From CAZUYC01 sp964624475 (GTDB lineage Bacteria > Myxococcota_A > UBA9160 > SMWR01), in NCBI GenBank assembly GCA_964624475.1, contig CAZUYC010000083.1:62001-126000 (forward strand): a stretch of 64,000 nucleotides of DNA. The letters are read 5' to 3'. The position numbers and the translations under genes are program-made. Of the stretch, positions 1 through 8,306 are shown in pieces (positions within the stretch are counted from its first letter, which is position 1; every line of letters starts with the position of its first letter). Below the pieces are notes generated by a model. The model ran no database searches. It was not told the DNA's origin and was given only the letters and a program-made list of their open reading frames with translations.

Positions 1-1357
1 GCAGCTCGGCGCGCGCCTGCTCGAGCGCCGCGATCGCCTCGCGGGCGAGCGCGCGGCGGCGGAAGAGCGAGCAGGAGGCGCGCTCGGTCTGGCGCCGGGC
101 TTCCTCCAGGCGCAGGACCGCGGCGGTGTGGAGCTCGGCGTCCGCGAGCACGCGGATCGCGTCGCCGGTCTCCTCGGCGGCGCTCCCGAGCAGGCGCCGC
201 GCCTCGGCGCGCTCGAAGTGGCCCAGCTCGCGGCTCTGCTCCAGCGCCTCGAGGCTCTGGCGGACGTTCTCGAGCGCGTTGATCACGCGCAGGAACGCAG
301 CCACGGCCTGCGTCTGCGTGGCGTCGAGGCGGATCCCGACGCCGCGCGGGTCGAGGCTCGCGAGGAAGCGGCCGGACGGGGAGGCGTTGAAGGCGTCGCC
401 GCTGTAGAAGGCCACCGCGCCCTCGAGGGTCGCGACCGAGCCGTCGTGGAAGAAGGGGGGCGTGTCGGCGGCCTCGACGAGCGGGGGCGTGTTGAAGGTC
501 CCGTCGCCCGGGAACCCCTGCCCGTCGTCGGGCGGCACGAGCTCGCCGGAGAGCCGTGCGGGGCGGTCCGGCAGCGCCTCGACGCCGGTCGAGAAGTTCG
601 CGTTGCCGAGGTCGGCGCCGTTCAGGAAGGTGTTCGCGCCGGCGTTGCGGTGGCAGATGTTGCACTTGCCGAGCGAATCGTCGAGGAAGATCTCCTGCCC
701 GCGTCGGGCGACGGCGCCGCGCAGCGGCAGCGGCAGCGCGAGCTCGGCCTGGCGCCCGAGCGAGAGCTGGAAGGCCTCGAGCGCATCGAGCTCGTCCTCC
801 GTGGGCAGGCGGAAGTCGACGCCGGGCACGCGGGCGAGCGTCTTCGTGAAGTGCTGGTCCACCGCGCCCGTGGCGAAGGAGCGCAGCGAACCGTCGCCAG
901 GCGCTCCGTCTCCCGACCAGCCGGTGCGCGGCCCGCCCGGGCTCGCGACCGAGGTGCGGAGCGCCAGCGTGTGCGGGATACCGCGCAGGACGAAGCGGTT
1001 CGCGAGGTCGTCGAAGCCGTCCTGGTTCTCGAGGATCAGCGCGAGCTCGCGCATGAGCCTCGGGTTCTCGAAGTTCTCGCGCAGCTCGGGTACGCGCTCC
1101 GCGACGAAGAGCGGGTCGTCGGGCGGGAGCCCCGCGATGAAGGCGGGGTCGAGCGTCAGGTTGTTCTCCGAGGGATGGCAGGTCCCGCAGGTGCGGCCGT
1201 TGCCGGCGAAGGTCTCCTCGAAGAAGATCCGCCGGCCCTTTTCAACCGGGGACGGATCGGGCGTCCGACAGGCGGGAAGCGCGAGCGCGCCCGCGACGGC
1301 GATCGGCACCGCGAGCCCCCGCCAGGGCGCCGCCGACGGACGCGCCCGCTTCCGCAT
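1..1357 (-). CDS. Di-haem cytochrome c peroxidase-family lipoprotein, 3' end beyond the window
   Basis: The minus strand reads open from an ATG at 1357 to the left edge, so the C-terminus is missing. An N-terminal basic stretch, a hydrophobic segment and a Cys near residue 30 suggest a lipoprotein or exported protein. Two c-type haem sites are visible: CGTCH at residues 57-61 and CNICH at 232-236. Two such motifs with PPFFHDG-type text after the second fit the cytochrome c peroxidase/MauG family, which works in the periplasm reducing peroxide or oxidising a protein partner. Spacing between haems (about 175 residues) is longer than in classical CcpA. After residue 340 the protein becomes a charged helical tail, unusual for peroxidases. 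Large plus-strand reading frames here are shadows. Confidence 0.8.
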   Translation of the reverse strand, partial: MRKRARPSAAPWRGLAVPIAVAGALALPACRTPDPSPVEKGRRIFFEETFAGNGRTCGTCHPSENNLTLDPAFIAGLPPDDPLFVAERVPELRENFENPRLMRELALILENQDGFDDLANRFVLRGIPHTLALRTSVASPGGPRTGWSGDGAPGDGSLRSFATGAVDQHFTKTLARVPGVDFRLPTEDELDALEAFQLSLGRQAELALPLPLRGAVARRGQEIFLDDSLGKCNICHRNAGANTFLNGADLGNANFSTGVEALPDRPARLSGELVPPDDGQGFPGDGTFNTPPLVEAADTPPFFHDGSVATLEGAVAFYSGDAFNASPSGRFLASLDPRGVGIRLDATQTQAVAAFLRVINALENVRQSLEALEQSRELGHFERAEARRLLGSAAEETGDAIRVLADAELHTAAVLRLEEARRQTERASCSLFRRRALAREAIAALEQARAEL

Positions 1358-1519
1358 GGCCCGACCCTCCCGGGTTGCGCGGCGCGCGGCCGCGGGGCCG
1401 GGGCTCCCCGCCCCGACCTCTGCGGAGGGATCGGTCGCGGGCGCGGCCCGCCGCGTGAGAGCCCTCACCGGACGCCGAGCGGGATACACTGGGGCGCGCG
1501 TTCCCCGGAGGTTCCCCGC

Positions 1520-3916
1520 ATGCAGCGCCGCTCGGATGCGTCGCACCGCCCCCTCGCCGGAATCCGCGTCGTCGACCTGGCCGACGAGAAGGGAGAGCTG
1601 GCCGGGCGGCTCCTCGCCGACTTCGGCGCCGACGTCGTGCGCGTCGAGCCGCCGGGCGGGTCGCGCTCGCGAGGGCTGCCGCCCTGCCACGGCGCGACGA
1701 GCCTCTACTTCGCGCAGCGCAACTCGAACAAGCGCGGCGTCGTGCTCGACCTCGAGCGGGAGCGCGACCGCGCGACGCTCGTCGATCTCTGCTCGCGCGC
1801 CGACGTGCTGATCGAGTCCTTCGCGCCGGGGACGCTCGCGAAGCTCGGTCTCGCCCCGCTGGATCTGGTCGAGTGCAATCCGCACCTGGTCGCCCTCTCC
1901 GTCACGGACTTCGGCCAGACGGGTCCCTACCATGACTGGGTCGCGACCGACGCGACGCTCGAGGCGATCGGCGGCCAGATCTTCAAGGCGGGGCTCCCCG
2001 AGAAGGCGCCGCTGCTCCCGCCGGGTGCCCTCGCCTACGACATCGCCGGCGTGATGGGCTGCTTCGCCGTCCTGACCGCGCTGCTCCAGCGCTTCCGCAC
2101 CGGGCACGGCCAGGCGATCGACCTCTCCGCGCTCGAGGCGCTGGCCCAGACCACCGACTGGTCGTTCTCGAACGCCAGCTACGCGCGCGCCCGGGGCCAG
2201 ACGCCGTTCGAGCTGCGCATGGGCTCGGGGCCCATGTACAGGATCTACGCCTGCAAGGGCGGCTACGTGCGGCTCGTGATCCTCTCGCCGCGGCAGTGGC
2301 GCGCCATGCGCGAGTGGCTCGGCGATCCGGACTACCTGCGCGACCCGAACTACGAGAGCTTCCTCGGCCGCATGCAGATCGCCGACGCGCTCGCGGTGAC
2401 CATCGGCGATCTCTTCGCGACGCTCGGCCACGAGGAGGTCGCCTTCGAGGCGCAGCGGCGCGGCATCGTCTGCACGCCCGTGCTGCGGCCGGCGGAGGTG
2501 CTCGCCAACGTGCACTTCCGCTCCCGGGGCACCTTCGTGGACGCCGAGTACGCCCCCGGCGAGTCGGGGCCGGTCGCCTCCGGCTTCTTCGAGCTCGACG
2601 GCGAGCGCCAGGGCTTCCGCCGGCGCGCCCCGACGCCGGGCGAGCACCAGGCCGAGCTCGCGGCGGGGATCTGGCAGGGCGCCCGGCCCAAGCCCGCGCT
2701 CCCGCGCCCCGCGCCCGCGCTCCCGCTGGCGGGCCTGCGCGTCCTCGACTTCGGGATCGGCGGCGTCGGGGTCGAGTGCGGCCGGCTCTTCGGCGAGTAC
2801 GGCGCGGACGTGATCAAGATCGAGAGCCGGGCCTACCCCGACTTCATCCGGGTCGTGATGTCGACGGAGATGAGCGCCTCCTTCGCCTCGTCGAGCCGCT
2901 CGAAGCGGGGCTTCGGCGTGAACCTGAAGCGCGAGCGCGGGCTCGAGCTCGTCCAGCGCCTGATCGAGCGGGCCGACGTCGTGATCGAGAACAGCGCGAC
3001 CGGCACGCTGGACGACATGGGCGTGGGCTTCGCGAAGATCCGGGAGCGCAACCCGCGCTGCGTGCTGGTGAGCAGCCAGCTGCTCGGCTCGCGCGGCGCC
3101 TGGGCGGACTGGATCGGCTACGGCCCGAGCACCCAGCCGATCGGCGGACTCGTCCACCTCTGGAACTACCAGGGCGAGGCCGACCCGGCGGGCTCCACCT
3201 CGATCTTCCCGGACCACCTGGCCGGACGGCTCTCGGCGCTGGTCGCGCTGGCCGCGCTCGTCCGCCGCGAGCGCACGGGCCTCGGCGGACACGGCGAGGT
3301 CGCGCAGGCCGAGGCCGTGACCAACATGATCGGCGACCTCCTGCTCCGCGAGGGCGTCCGGCCCGGGAGCGTCGTTGCGCTGGGCAACCGGAGCGAGCGC
3401 GGCGCGCCCTGGGGCTGCTACCCCTGCGCGGGAACCCAGCAGTGGGTGGCGATCACGCTGCGCGACGACGAGGACTGGGGACGCCTCCAGATGGCGCTCG
3501 GCAACCCGGCCTGGGCCGAGCGGCCCGAGCTGCGCCACGTAGAAGGTCGGCGGGCCGTCCACGACGAGCTCGACCGCGAGCTCGCCGCGTGGACCTCCAC
3601 GCGCTCGCGCGTCGACGTCACGGCCACGCTCCAGATGTTCCGGGTCCCCGTCGCGCCCATGCTCACGGGCAGCGACCAGGCGGCCGACCCGCACTTCCAG
3701 GCGCGCGGCTACCTGCGCTGGGTCGACCAGCAGGACCTCGGCTGGATCTGCCTGGAGGGGCCCTGCTTCCGCGCGAGCGGGATGGCCGACGTCCGCCTCT
3801 TCCAGGCGCCGCGCCTCGGCGAGCACACCCGCGAGATCTGCCGCGAGCTGCTCGGCCTCGGCGACCCGGAGATTGAGGAGCTGGTGGCGGCGGGGACGCT
3901 CGAGGTCCCGAGATAG
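1520..3916 (+). CDS. Tandem-domain CaiB/BaiF family CoA-transferase
   Basis: This 798-residue protein has two complete family III CoA-transferase domains in one chain, about residues 12-395 and 410-795; most family members are about 400 residues. Each starts with the PLAG-(I/L)-RV(V/L)D strand and keeps the Rossmann-like ADV(V/I) text, and each has an Asp in the expected catalytic neighbourhood (AYDIAG in the first, FPDHLAG in the second). Such enzymes move CoA between an acyl-CoA and a free acid, often on steroid, carnitine or aromatic acids. The ATG at 1520 follows a GGAGG about 10 bases upstream. A much longer in-frame extension exists but runs antisense through the cytochrome gene, so it was rejected. 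Substrate is unknown; lipid or steroid acids are likely from the surroundings. Confidence 0.88.
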   Translation: MQRRSDASHRPLAGIRVVDLADEKGELAGRLLADFGADVVRVEPPGGSRSRGLPPCHGATSLYFAQRNSNKRGVVLDLERERDRATLVDLCSRADVLIESFAPGTLAKLGLAPLDLVECNPHLVALSVTDFGQTGPYHDWVATDATLEAIGGQIFKAGLPEKAPLLPPGALAYDIAGVMGCFAVLTALLQRFRTGHGQAIDLSALEALAQTTDWSFSNASYARARGQTPFELRMGSGPMYRIYACKGGYVRLVILSPRQWRAMREWLGDPDYLRDPNYESFLGRMQIADALAVTIGDLFATLGHEEVAFEAQRRGIVCTPVLRPAEVLANVHFRSRGTFVDAEYAPGESGPVASGFFELDGERQGFRRRAPTPGEHQAELAAGIWQGARPKPALPRPAPALPLAGLRVLDFGIGGVGVECGRLFGEYGADVIKIESRAYPDFIRVVMSTEMSASFASSSRSKRGFGVNLKRERGLELVQRLIERADVVIENSATGTLDDMGVGFAKIRERNPRCVLVSSQLLGSRGAWADWIGYGPSTQPIGGLVHLWNYQGEADPAGSTSIFPDHLAGRLSALVALAALVRRERTGLGGHGEVAQAEAVTNMIGDLLLREGVRPGSVVALGNRSERGAPWGCYPCAGTQQWVAITLRDDEDWGRLQMALGNPAWAERPELRHVEGRRAVHDELDRELAAWTSTRSRVDVTATLQMFRVPVAPMLTGSDQAADPHFQARGYLRWVDQQDLGWICLEGPCFRASGMADVRLFQAPRLGEHTREICRELLGLGDPEIEELVAAGTLEVPR

Positions 3917-3935
3917 CCGCGAACCTCATTGGACT

Positions 3936-3953
3936 TGACTGCCTCGCCAGTCA
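3936..3953. promoter_or_regulatory. Probable TetR operator (6-6-6 inverted repeat)
   Basis: TGACTG and CAGTCA form a perfect inverted repeat around a 6-base spacer, ending 16 bases before the GTG of the TetR gene. The left arm lies within TTGACT, which resembles a -35 element. Position and symmetry fit autoregulation of the TetR-P450 pair; binding is inferred. Confidence 0.5.
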
Positions 3954-3969
3954 GTGCCACTGTCTCGGC

Positions 3970-4653
3970 GTGCACTCCGCGCAGAGCCGTGGGCGCCGGG
4001 CGGCCCACACCCGCGCTCGGATCCTCGAAGCCGCCGCGAGGCGGTTCTCCGAGGTCGGCTTCGCGGCAACCCGTCTCGAGGACGTCGGCGAGGACGTCGG
4101 GATCGTCCGCTCGGCGATCCTCTATCACTTCAAGGACAAGCGACTCCTCTACCGCGCCGTCCTCGACGAGGTGTTCGGTGAGCTGCTCGAGCAGCTGCGC
4201 GCGCCGCTCGAGGCGCGCGGGCCGCTCGCGGGACGCCTCGAGGCCGCCGTCGGCGCCTTCGTCGACAGCATGGCCCGCCGCCCGATCGCCGCCCGCCTGG
4301 CCATGCGCGAATCCGTGAACCCCGACCCGGAGATTCGGGCGGAGATCCAGGCCCTGGCCCGGCCGTTCCTCGCGCTGCTGGCGACGACCTTCGAGGAGGG
4401 CGAGCGCAGCGGCGTCTTCCGGCCCCGCCATCCGGATCCGCTGCACTTCGCGAGCGCGCTGGCCGGGGCGACGCTCTTCTACGTGGCGGCGCTCCCCACC
4501 TTCGTGGGCGAGCTGCCCTACGACCCGCTCTCGCGCGAGCCGCTCGAGGCGCACAAGCGCGACGTTCTGGACATCACCCGGCGCCTGCTCGGAACCCGAG
4601 GGCCGCGCGCCGTGCAGCAGCACTCGAACCCGTCCGAACGGAGGAGCTCATGA
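3970..4653 (+). CDS. TetR/AcrR family transcriptional regulator
   Basis: A 227-residue protein with an N-terminal TetR helix-turn-helix at about residues 14-60 (R-I-L-E-A-A start, then AILYHFKDKRLLY in the recognition helix) and a variable helical ligand-binding domain. The GTG at 3970 is the earliest start after an inverted repeat at 3936-3953 that is probably its own operator. Its last codons overlap the P450 ATG as ATGA at 4650, so the two genes are translationally coupled and the regulator probably senses the P450 substrate or product. TetR proteins of this kind usually repress until a hydrophobic ligand or acyl-CoA binds. Confidence 0.88.
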   Translation: MHSAQSRGRRAAHTRARILEAAARRFSEVGFAATRLEDVGEDVGIVRSAILYHFKDKRLLYRAVLDEVFGELLEQLRAPLEARGPLAGRLEAAVGAFVDSMARRPIAARLAMRESVNPDPEIRAEIQALARPFLALLATTFEEGERSGVFRPRHPDPLHFASALAGATLFYVAALPTFVGELPYDPLSREPLEAHKRDVLDITRRLLGTRGPRAVQQHSNPSERRSS

Positions 4654-5942
4654 CCGCTTCCGGTGTGTCCTACGACCCGTTCTCGATCGAGATGCGGGCC
4701 GATCCGTACCCGCACTACGCGGCCCTGCGCGCGCACGCCCCCGTACACCGCCTCGAGGGCTCGGGCTTCCACCTGGTCTCCCGCTACGAGGACGTGTTGT
4801 ACGTGCTCAAGCATCCCGAGCTCTTCTCCTCCCGCGCGATGCAGCGCATGATGATGGCCGGCATGGGAGGCGGCATCCCGAAGATGGACCCGAGCCAGGA
4901 TTTCGACCCGCAGGCGCTCCAGGTGTTCCGCGCCCTCGCGCCGCGTCCCGGCTTCGACCCGCTCGCCATGCTGACGACGCCCTCGGTGATCGCCTCCGAT
5001 CCGCCGAACCACGAGCGTCTGCGAGGCATCGTGAACCGCGGATTCACGCCGCGCCGCATCGCTGCGCTCGAGGCGCGGGTGCGAAAGATCTCGAGCGACG
5101 CCCTGGACCGGATGCTGGCGCAGGAGACCTTCGATCTGGTGCGCGACTTCACCGTTCCGCTGCCGGTGACGGTGATCGCCGAGCTGCTGGGGGTGGAGGC
5201 CGAGCGCTTCGCCGACTTCAAGCGCTGGTCGGACACGCTGATCTCTGCAACCACCGGCTCTGCCTCGGGGACCCGGCCGGCGGCGCTGCTGACCGCCTTC
5301 GCGGAGTTCAACACCTACTTCCTGGACGCGATCGAACGGAGTCGGCGCGACCCCAAGGACGACCTGATCAGCGCGCTGGTCGCCGCGGAGGGCGGGGAGG
5401 CGGCGCTCACCCCGATGGAGACGCTGATGTTCACGGTGCTGCTGCTGGTGGCCGGCAACGAGACGACGACCAACCTGATCGGCAACACGGTGCTCGCTCT
5501 GCTGGAGCGTCCCGAGCAGCTCGAGCGCGTGCGCGCCGACCGGTCGCTGATCCCGCGACTCGTCGAGGAGGGCCTCCGCTACGACGGGCCGGTGCAGATG
5601 CTCTTCCGGGAGACGACCCAGGAGGTGGAGCTGGCCGGCACGCCGATTCCGAAGGGCGCGGTGGTCGTGCCGATCTTCGCCTCCGCGAACCGCGATGCGG
5701 CGCAGTTCCCGGAGCCCGACCGCTTCGACATCGACCGCGATACCCGGGGCCACCTGGCCTTCGGCTTCGGCATCCACTTCTGCCTGGGGGCTTCGCTGGC
5801 GCGCCTCGAGGCGCGCGTGGGCTTCGAGGAGCTCTTCGCGCGGGTCGCAAAGCTGCGCAAGCTCGAGCCGGAGACGGAGTACGTCGACTCGTTCCTGCTG
5901 CGCGGGCCCCGCCGGCTTCGCCTCGCGGCCGAGCTCGCCTAG
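4650..5942 (+). CDS. Cytochrome P450
   Basis: A soluble bacterial class I P450 of 430 residues. The I-helix oxygen-activation motif AGNETTT lies at 268-274, the K-helix ExxR at E307/R310, and the haem loop FGFGIHFCLG puts the thiolate Cys at residue 378. These enzymes insert one oxygen atom into unactivated C-H bonds using electrons from ferredoxin; no ferredoxin or reductase gene is adjacent. It overlaps the upstream TetR gene by 4 bases. With nearby steroid-type catabolic genes a sterol or terpenoid substrate is plausible, but the sequence does not let me assign it to CYP125, CYP142 or another named steroid P450 family. Confidence 0.93.
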   Translation: MTASGVSYDPFSIEMRADPYPHYAALRAHAPVHRLEGSGFHLVSRYEDVLYVLKHPELFSSRAMQRMMMAGMGGGIPKMDPSQDFDPQALQVFRALAPRPGFDPLAMLTTPSVIASDPPNHERLRGIVNRGFTPRRIAALEARVRKISSDALDRMLAQETFDLVRDFTVPLPVTVIAELLGVEAERFADFKRWSDTLISATTGSASGTRPAALLTAFAEFNTYFLDAIERSRRDPKDDLISALVAAEGGEAALTPMETLMFTVLLLVAGNETTTNLIGNTVLALLERPEQLERVRADRSLIPRLVEEGLRYDGPVQMLFRETTQEVELAGTPIPKGAVVVPIFASANRDAAQFPEPDRFDIDRDTRGHLAFGFGIHFCLGASLARLEARVGFEELFARVAKLRKLEPETEYVDSFLLRGPRRLRLAAELA

Positions 5943-5957
5943 CGGCTCGCTCGCCCT

Positions 5958-7166
5958 CTACTTCCCCTTGCGCAGGTCGCGCGGCAGCCCGAGCCCGCGC
6001 TCGCCGATGATGTTGCGCTGGATGTTCGAGGCGCCGCCGGCGATCGGCGGGCCGAGCGAGAAGAGGTACTGCTCGACGAAGCCGGTGGCGGTCCCGGTGT
6101 TGCCGTAGTCCGCGACGTCGGCCTCGGTGGGCGCGAGGAGCCCCTCGGCGCCGAGCAGGTCGTAGGCGCAGCGGGCGATCTCCTCGCCGAGCCGCGTCGA
6201 GTAGAGCTTCGTCACGAGGAGCGAGAGCAGGACCTCGTGCTCCTCGCCGCGAGCGCTGGCGCTGAGCTGGCGCATCGTCGAGGTCTCGGCGCAGCGCAGA
6301 TGGCCCTCGATCGCGGCGAGTCGCTGGCGCAGGGCGGGGTCCGCGAGGGCCGGGCGCCCCCCGCGCCGCGTGCGCCGGGCGAAGTCCACGAGCTGGCGCC
6401 ACTGCTCGCGCAGCAGGTGCGGGCTGCCCATCAGCTTGCGCTCGTGGAGGAGCGTCACGCGCGAAACCTGCCAGCCCTCGCCGCGCCGGCCGACGACGTT
6501 CTCGGCCGCCGTCACCGCCCCGTCGAGGAAGACCTCGTTGAACTCGACGCCCCCGGTGAGCTGCCGGAGCGGGCGAACCAGGATCCCGGGCTGGCGCATC
6601 GGGATCAGGAGATAGGAGATCCCGGCGTGCTTCGGCGCGTCGGGCTCCGTGCGGAAGAGGCCGAACATCCAGTCCGCCTGGTGGGCGCGGCTCGTCCAGA
6701 GCTTGTGGCCGTGGACCACCCACCGGTCGCCCTCGAGGACGGCGCGGCTCGCGAGCGAGGCGAGGTCGCTCCCGGCGCCGGGCTCGCTGTAGCCCTGGCA
6801 CCAGACGAGCTCGCCGCGCAGCGTCCCGGGGATGAAGCGGCCGCGCTGCTCCTCGCTGCCGCAGGCGAGCAGCGTCGGCGCGAGCAGCGCCGGCCCCTGG
6901 AGCAGGAGGTCGCCGGGAGCGCCGGCGCACCAGTACTCCTCGCGGATGATCGCATCGGCGAGCGGGTCGGGCGGCTGCTCCGAGCCTCCGTAGAGCCTCG
7001 GGAACTCGCGGTACACGTAGCCGCGCTCGACCCCGCGCCGGCGGAAGAGCACCTCCTGCTCGGGCCGGGGCAGCGCGGCCTCCGCGCCGCCGAGCGGCCA
7101 GCCGCGCAGGAACTCGCGCAGCTCCGCGCGCAGCGTCTCGTACTTCTCCCCGTACTCGAGGTTCAC
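5958..7166 (-). CDS. Acyl-CoA dehydrogenase, large subunit type
   Basis: About 402 residues with the full ACAD fold: WCQGYSEPGAGSDLAS FAD/substrate loop, then the flavin-binding middle domain and a C-terminal helical domain ending in SNIQRNIIGERGLGLPR. The usual catalytic Glu site (IYEGT in many ACADs) reads IAGGAS here, as in the steroid-type heterotetrameric ACADs that use a Glu elsewhere or partner with a second subunit. The GTG start at 7166 lies 4 bases after the stop of the smaller ACAD gene, which supports an alpha2-beta2 pair. Longer starts run into that gene. It probably dehydrogenates a bulky acyl-CoA, made or used together with the adjacent BKACE-type enzyme. Confidence 0.88.
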   Translation of the reverse strand: MNLEYGEKYETLRAELREFLRGWPLGGAEAALPRPEQEVLFRRRGVERGYVYREFPRLYGGSEQPPDPLADAIIREEYWCAGAPGDLLLQGPALLAPTLLACGSEEQRGRFIPGTLRGELVWCQGYSEPGAGSDLASLASRAVLEGDRWVVHGHKLWTSRAHQADWMFGLFRTEPDAPKHAGISYLLIPMRQPGILVRPLRQLTGGVEFNEVFLDGAVTAAENVVGRRGEGWQVSRVTLLHERKLMGSPHLLREQWRQLVDFARRTRRGGRPALADPALRQRLAAIEGHLRCAETSTMRQLSASARGEEHEVLLSLLVTKLYSTRLGEEIARCAYDLLGAEGLLAPTEADVADYGNTGTATGFVEQYLFSLGPPIAGGASNIQRNIIGERGLGLPRDLRKGK

Positions 7167-7170
7167 CGCC

Positions 7171-8250
7171 CTACCACCCCGCGAGCGCGGCCTGCCGCTC
7201 GCGGTGGACCTCGGGCGTGCCGAGGAAGGCGCGGTCGAACATGGCGCGCTTGAGCCAGATCTGGACATCGCACTCCCAGGTGAAGCCGATCCCGCCGTGG
7301 AGCTGCACGGCGGCGCGCGCTGCCTCGAGCGCGCGGTCGGTGACGTGCGCCTTGGCGAGCGCCGCGCTGCGCTCTGCATCGCCCTGGACGTGGTCCTGCG
7401 CGTGGGCGGCGTACCAGACGAGCGCCCGCATCGGCTCGATCTCGCTGGCGAGGTCCGCGAGCTGGTGCTTCACCGCCTGGAATTGGGCGATCGGCTGGCC
7501 GAACTGCTCGCGCGTTCGCGCGTAGGCGAGCGTGAGTTCGAGGAGCTTCTCCGCCGCGCCGAAGGCGTCGGCGGCGAGCAGCACGAGCCCCGCGTCGCGC
7601 ACGCGGCCGGCCGCCGCGGCGCCTCCGGGGAGGAGCTCGCAGGGTGAGCTCGCGAAATGGACGCTCGCGAGCGGGCGCGTGCGGTCGATCGCGCCGACGG
7701 GCTCGACCCGCACGCCGCTCGCGCCGCGCAGGACGAGCGCGAGGGTAGCTCCGGCCGTGCCCACGACGAGGAGATCGGCCTGCGCGGCGCACGGCACCCA
7801 CGCCTTCGCGCCCGTGAGTCGCCCACCGCTCGCGACGGGCGTCCACGTCTCGGGCAGGAACCCCCCGTCCGCCTCGCCGAGGGCGACGGTTCCGATCGCT
7901 TCGCCGGACGCGAGGCGCGGGAGCCAGCGCGCGCGCTGCTCGGGGCTCCCGCCGGTCGCGAGCGCCACGCCCGCGAGCGCGTGGCCGAGGAAGGGGCCCG
8001 GTAGCGCCGCGGCGCCGAGCGCCTCGGCCGCGAGCGCCAGGTCGAGCAGCTCGAGCCCCGCGCCGCCGTACGCCTCGGGCAGGCCGAGGCCCGCGACGCC
8101 GAGCTCGGCGAGCCCGCGCCACAGGGCCGCGTCGCCCCCCGTGCCCGCCTCGAAGTGCTCGCGCAGCCGCGCGGCGGGGCACTCCCTGGCGGCGAAGCCG
8201 CGCACCGTCTCCTGGAGGAGCTTCTGCTCCTCGGCGAGGCCGAACTCCAT
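7171..8250 (-). CDS. Acyl-CoA dehydrogenase, small partner subunit type
   Basis: A 359-residue, divergent ACAD starting MEFGLAEEQ at the ATG at 8250. The middle domain is eroded, while the C-terminal part keeps the RTREQFGQPIAQFQAVKHQ and HGGIGFTWE-type helices. This pattern is typical of the second subunit of steroid-degrading ACAD heterotetramers (FadE27/FadE32 style). It sits between the BKACE gene and the larger ACAD, all on the minus strand with gaps of 4 to 20 bases, so the three form an operon. Confidence 0.87.
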   Translation of the reverse strand: MEFGLAEEQKLLQETVRGFAARECPAARLREHFEAGTGGDAALWRGLAELGVAGLGLPEAYGGAGLELLDLALAAEALGAAALPGPFLGHALAGVALATGGSPEQRARWLPRLASGEAIGTVALGEADGGFLPETWTPVASGGRLTGAKAWVPCAAQADLLVVGTAGATLALVLRGASGVRVEPVGAIDRTRPLASVHFASSPCELLPGGAAAAGRVRDAGLVLLAADAFGAAEKLLELTLAYARTREQFGQPIAQFQAVKHQLADLASEIEPMRALVWYAAHAQDHVQGDAERSAALAKAHVTDRALEAARAAVQLHGGIGFTWECDVQIWLKRAMFDRAFLGTPEVHRERQAALAGW

Positions 8251-8257
8251 TCCGTGG

Positions 8258-8306
8258 CACTCCGCTCGCCTTACGGCTCGCTGCGCGGCCGCTCCGCGGC
8301 CTTGCG
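8258..8306. repeat. Dispersed GC-rich repeat, copy A
   Basis: Contains the shared core ACTCCGCTCGCC-TT-CGGCTCGCTGCG followed by a perfect small hairpin (GGCCGC-tcc-GCGGCC). It occupies the junction between the BKACE gene and the next gene and encodes the last dozen codons and the TAA of the BKACE gene. The same core recurs near 26.9, 49.4 (inverted) and 58.7 kb. Confidence 0.7.

Noticed and set aside
128..1519. Long N-terminal extension of the CoA-transferase frame and overlapping plus-strand frames
   Set aside because: They run antisense to the di-haem cytochrome gene, which has clear haem motifs; the plus frames are Arg/Ala/Glu-rich shadows with no family text.
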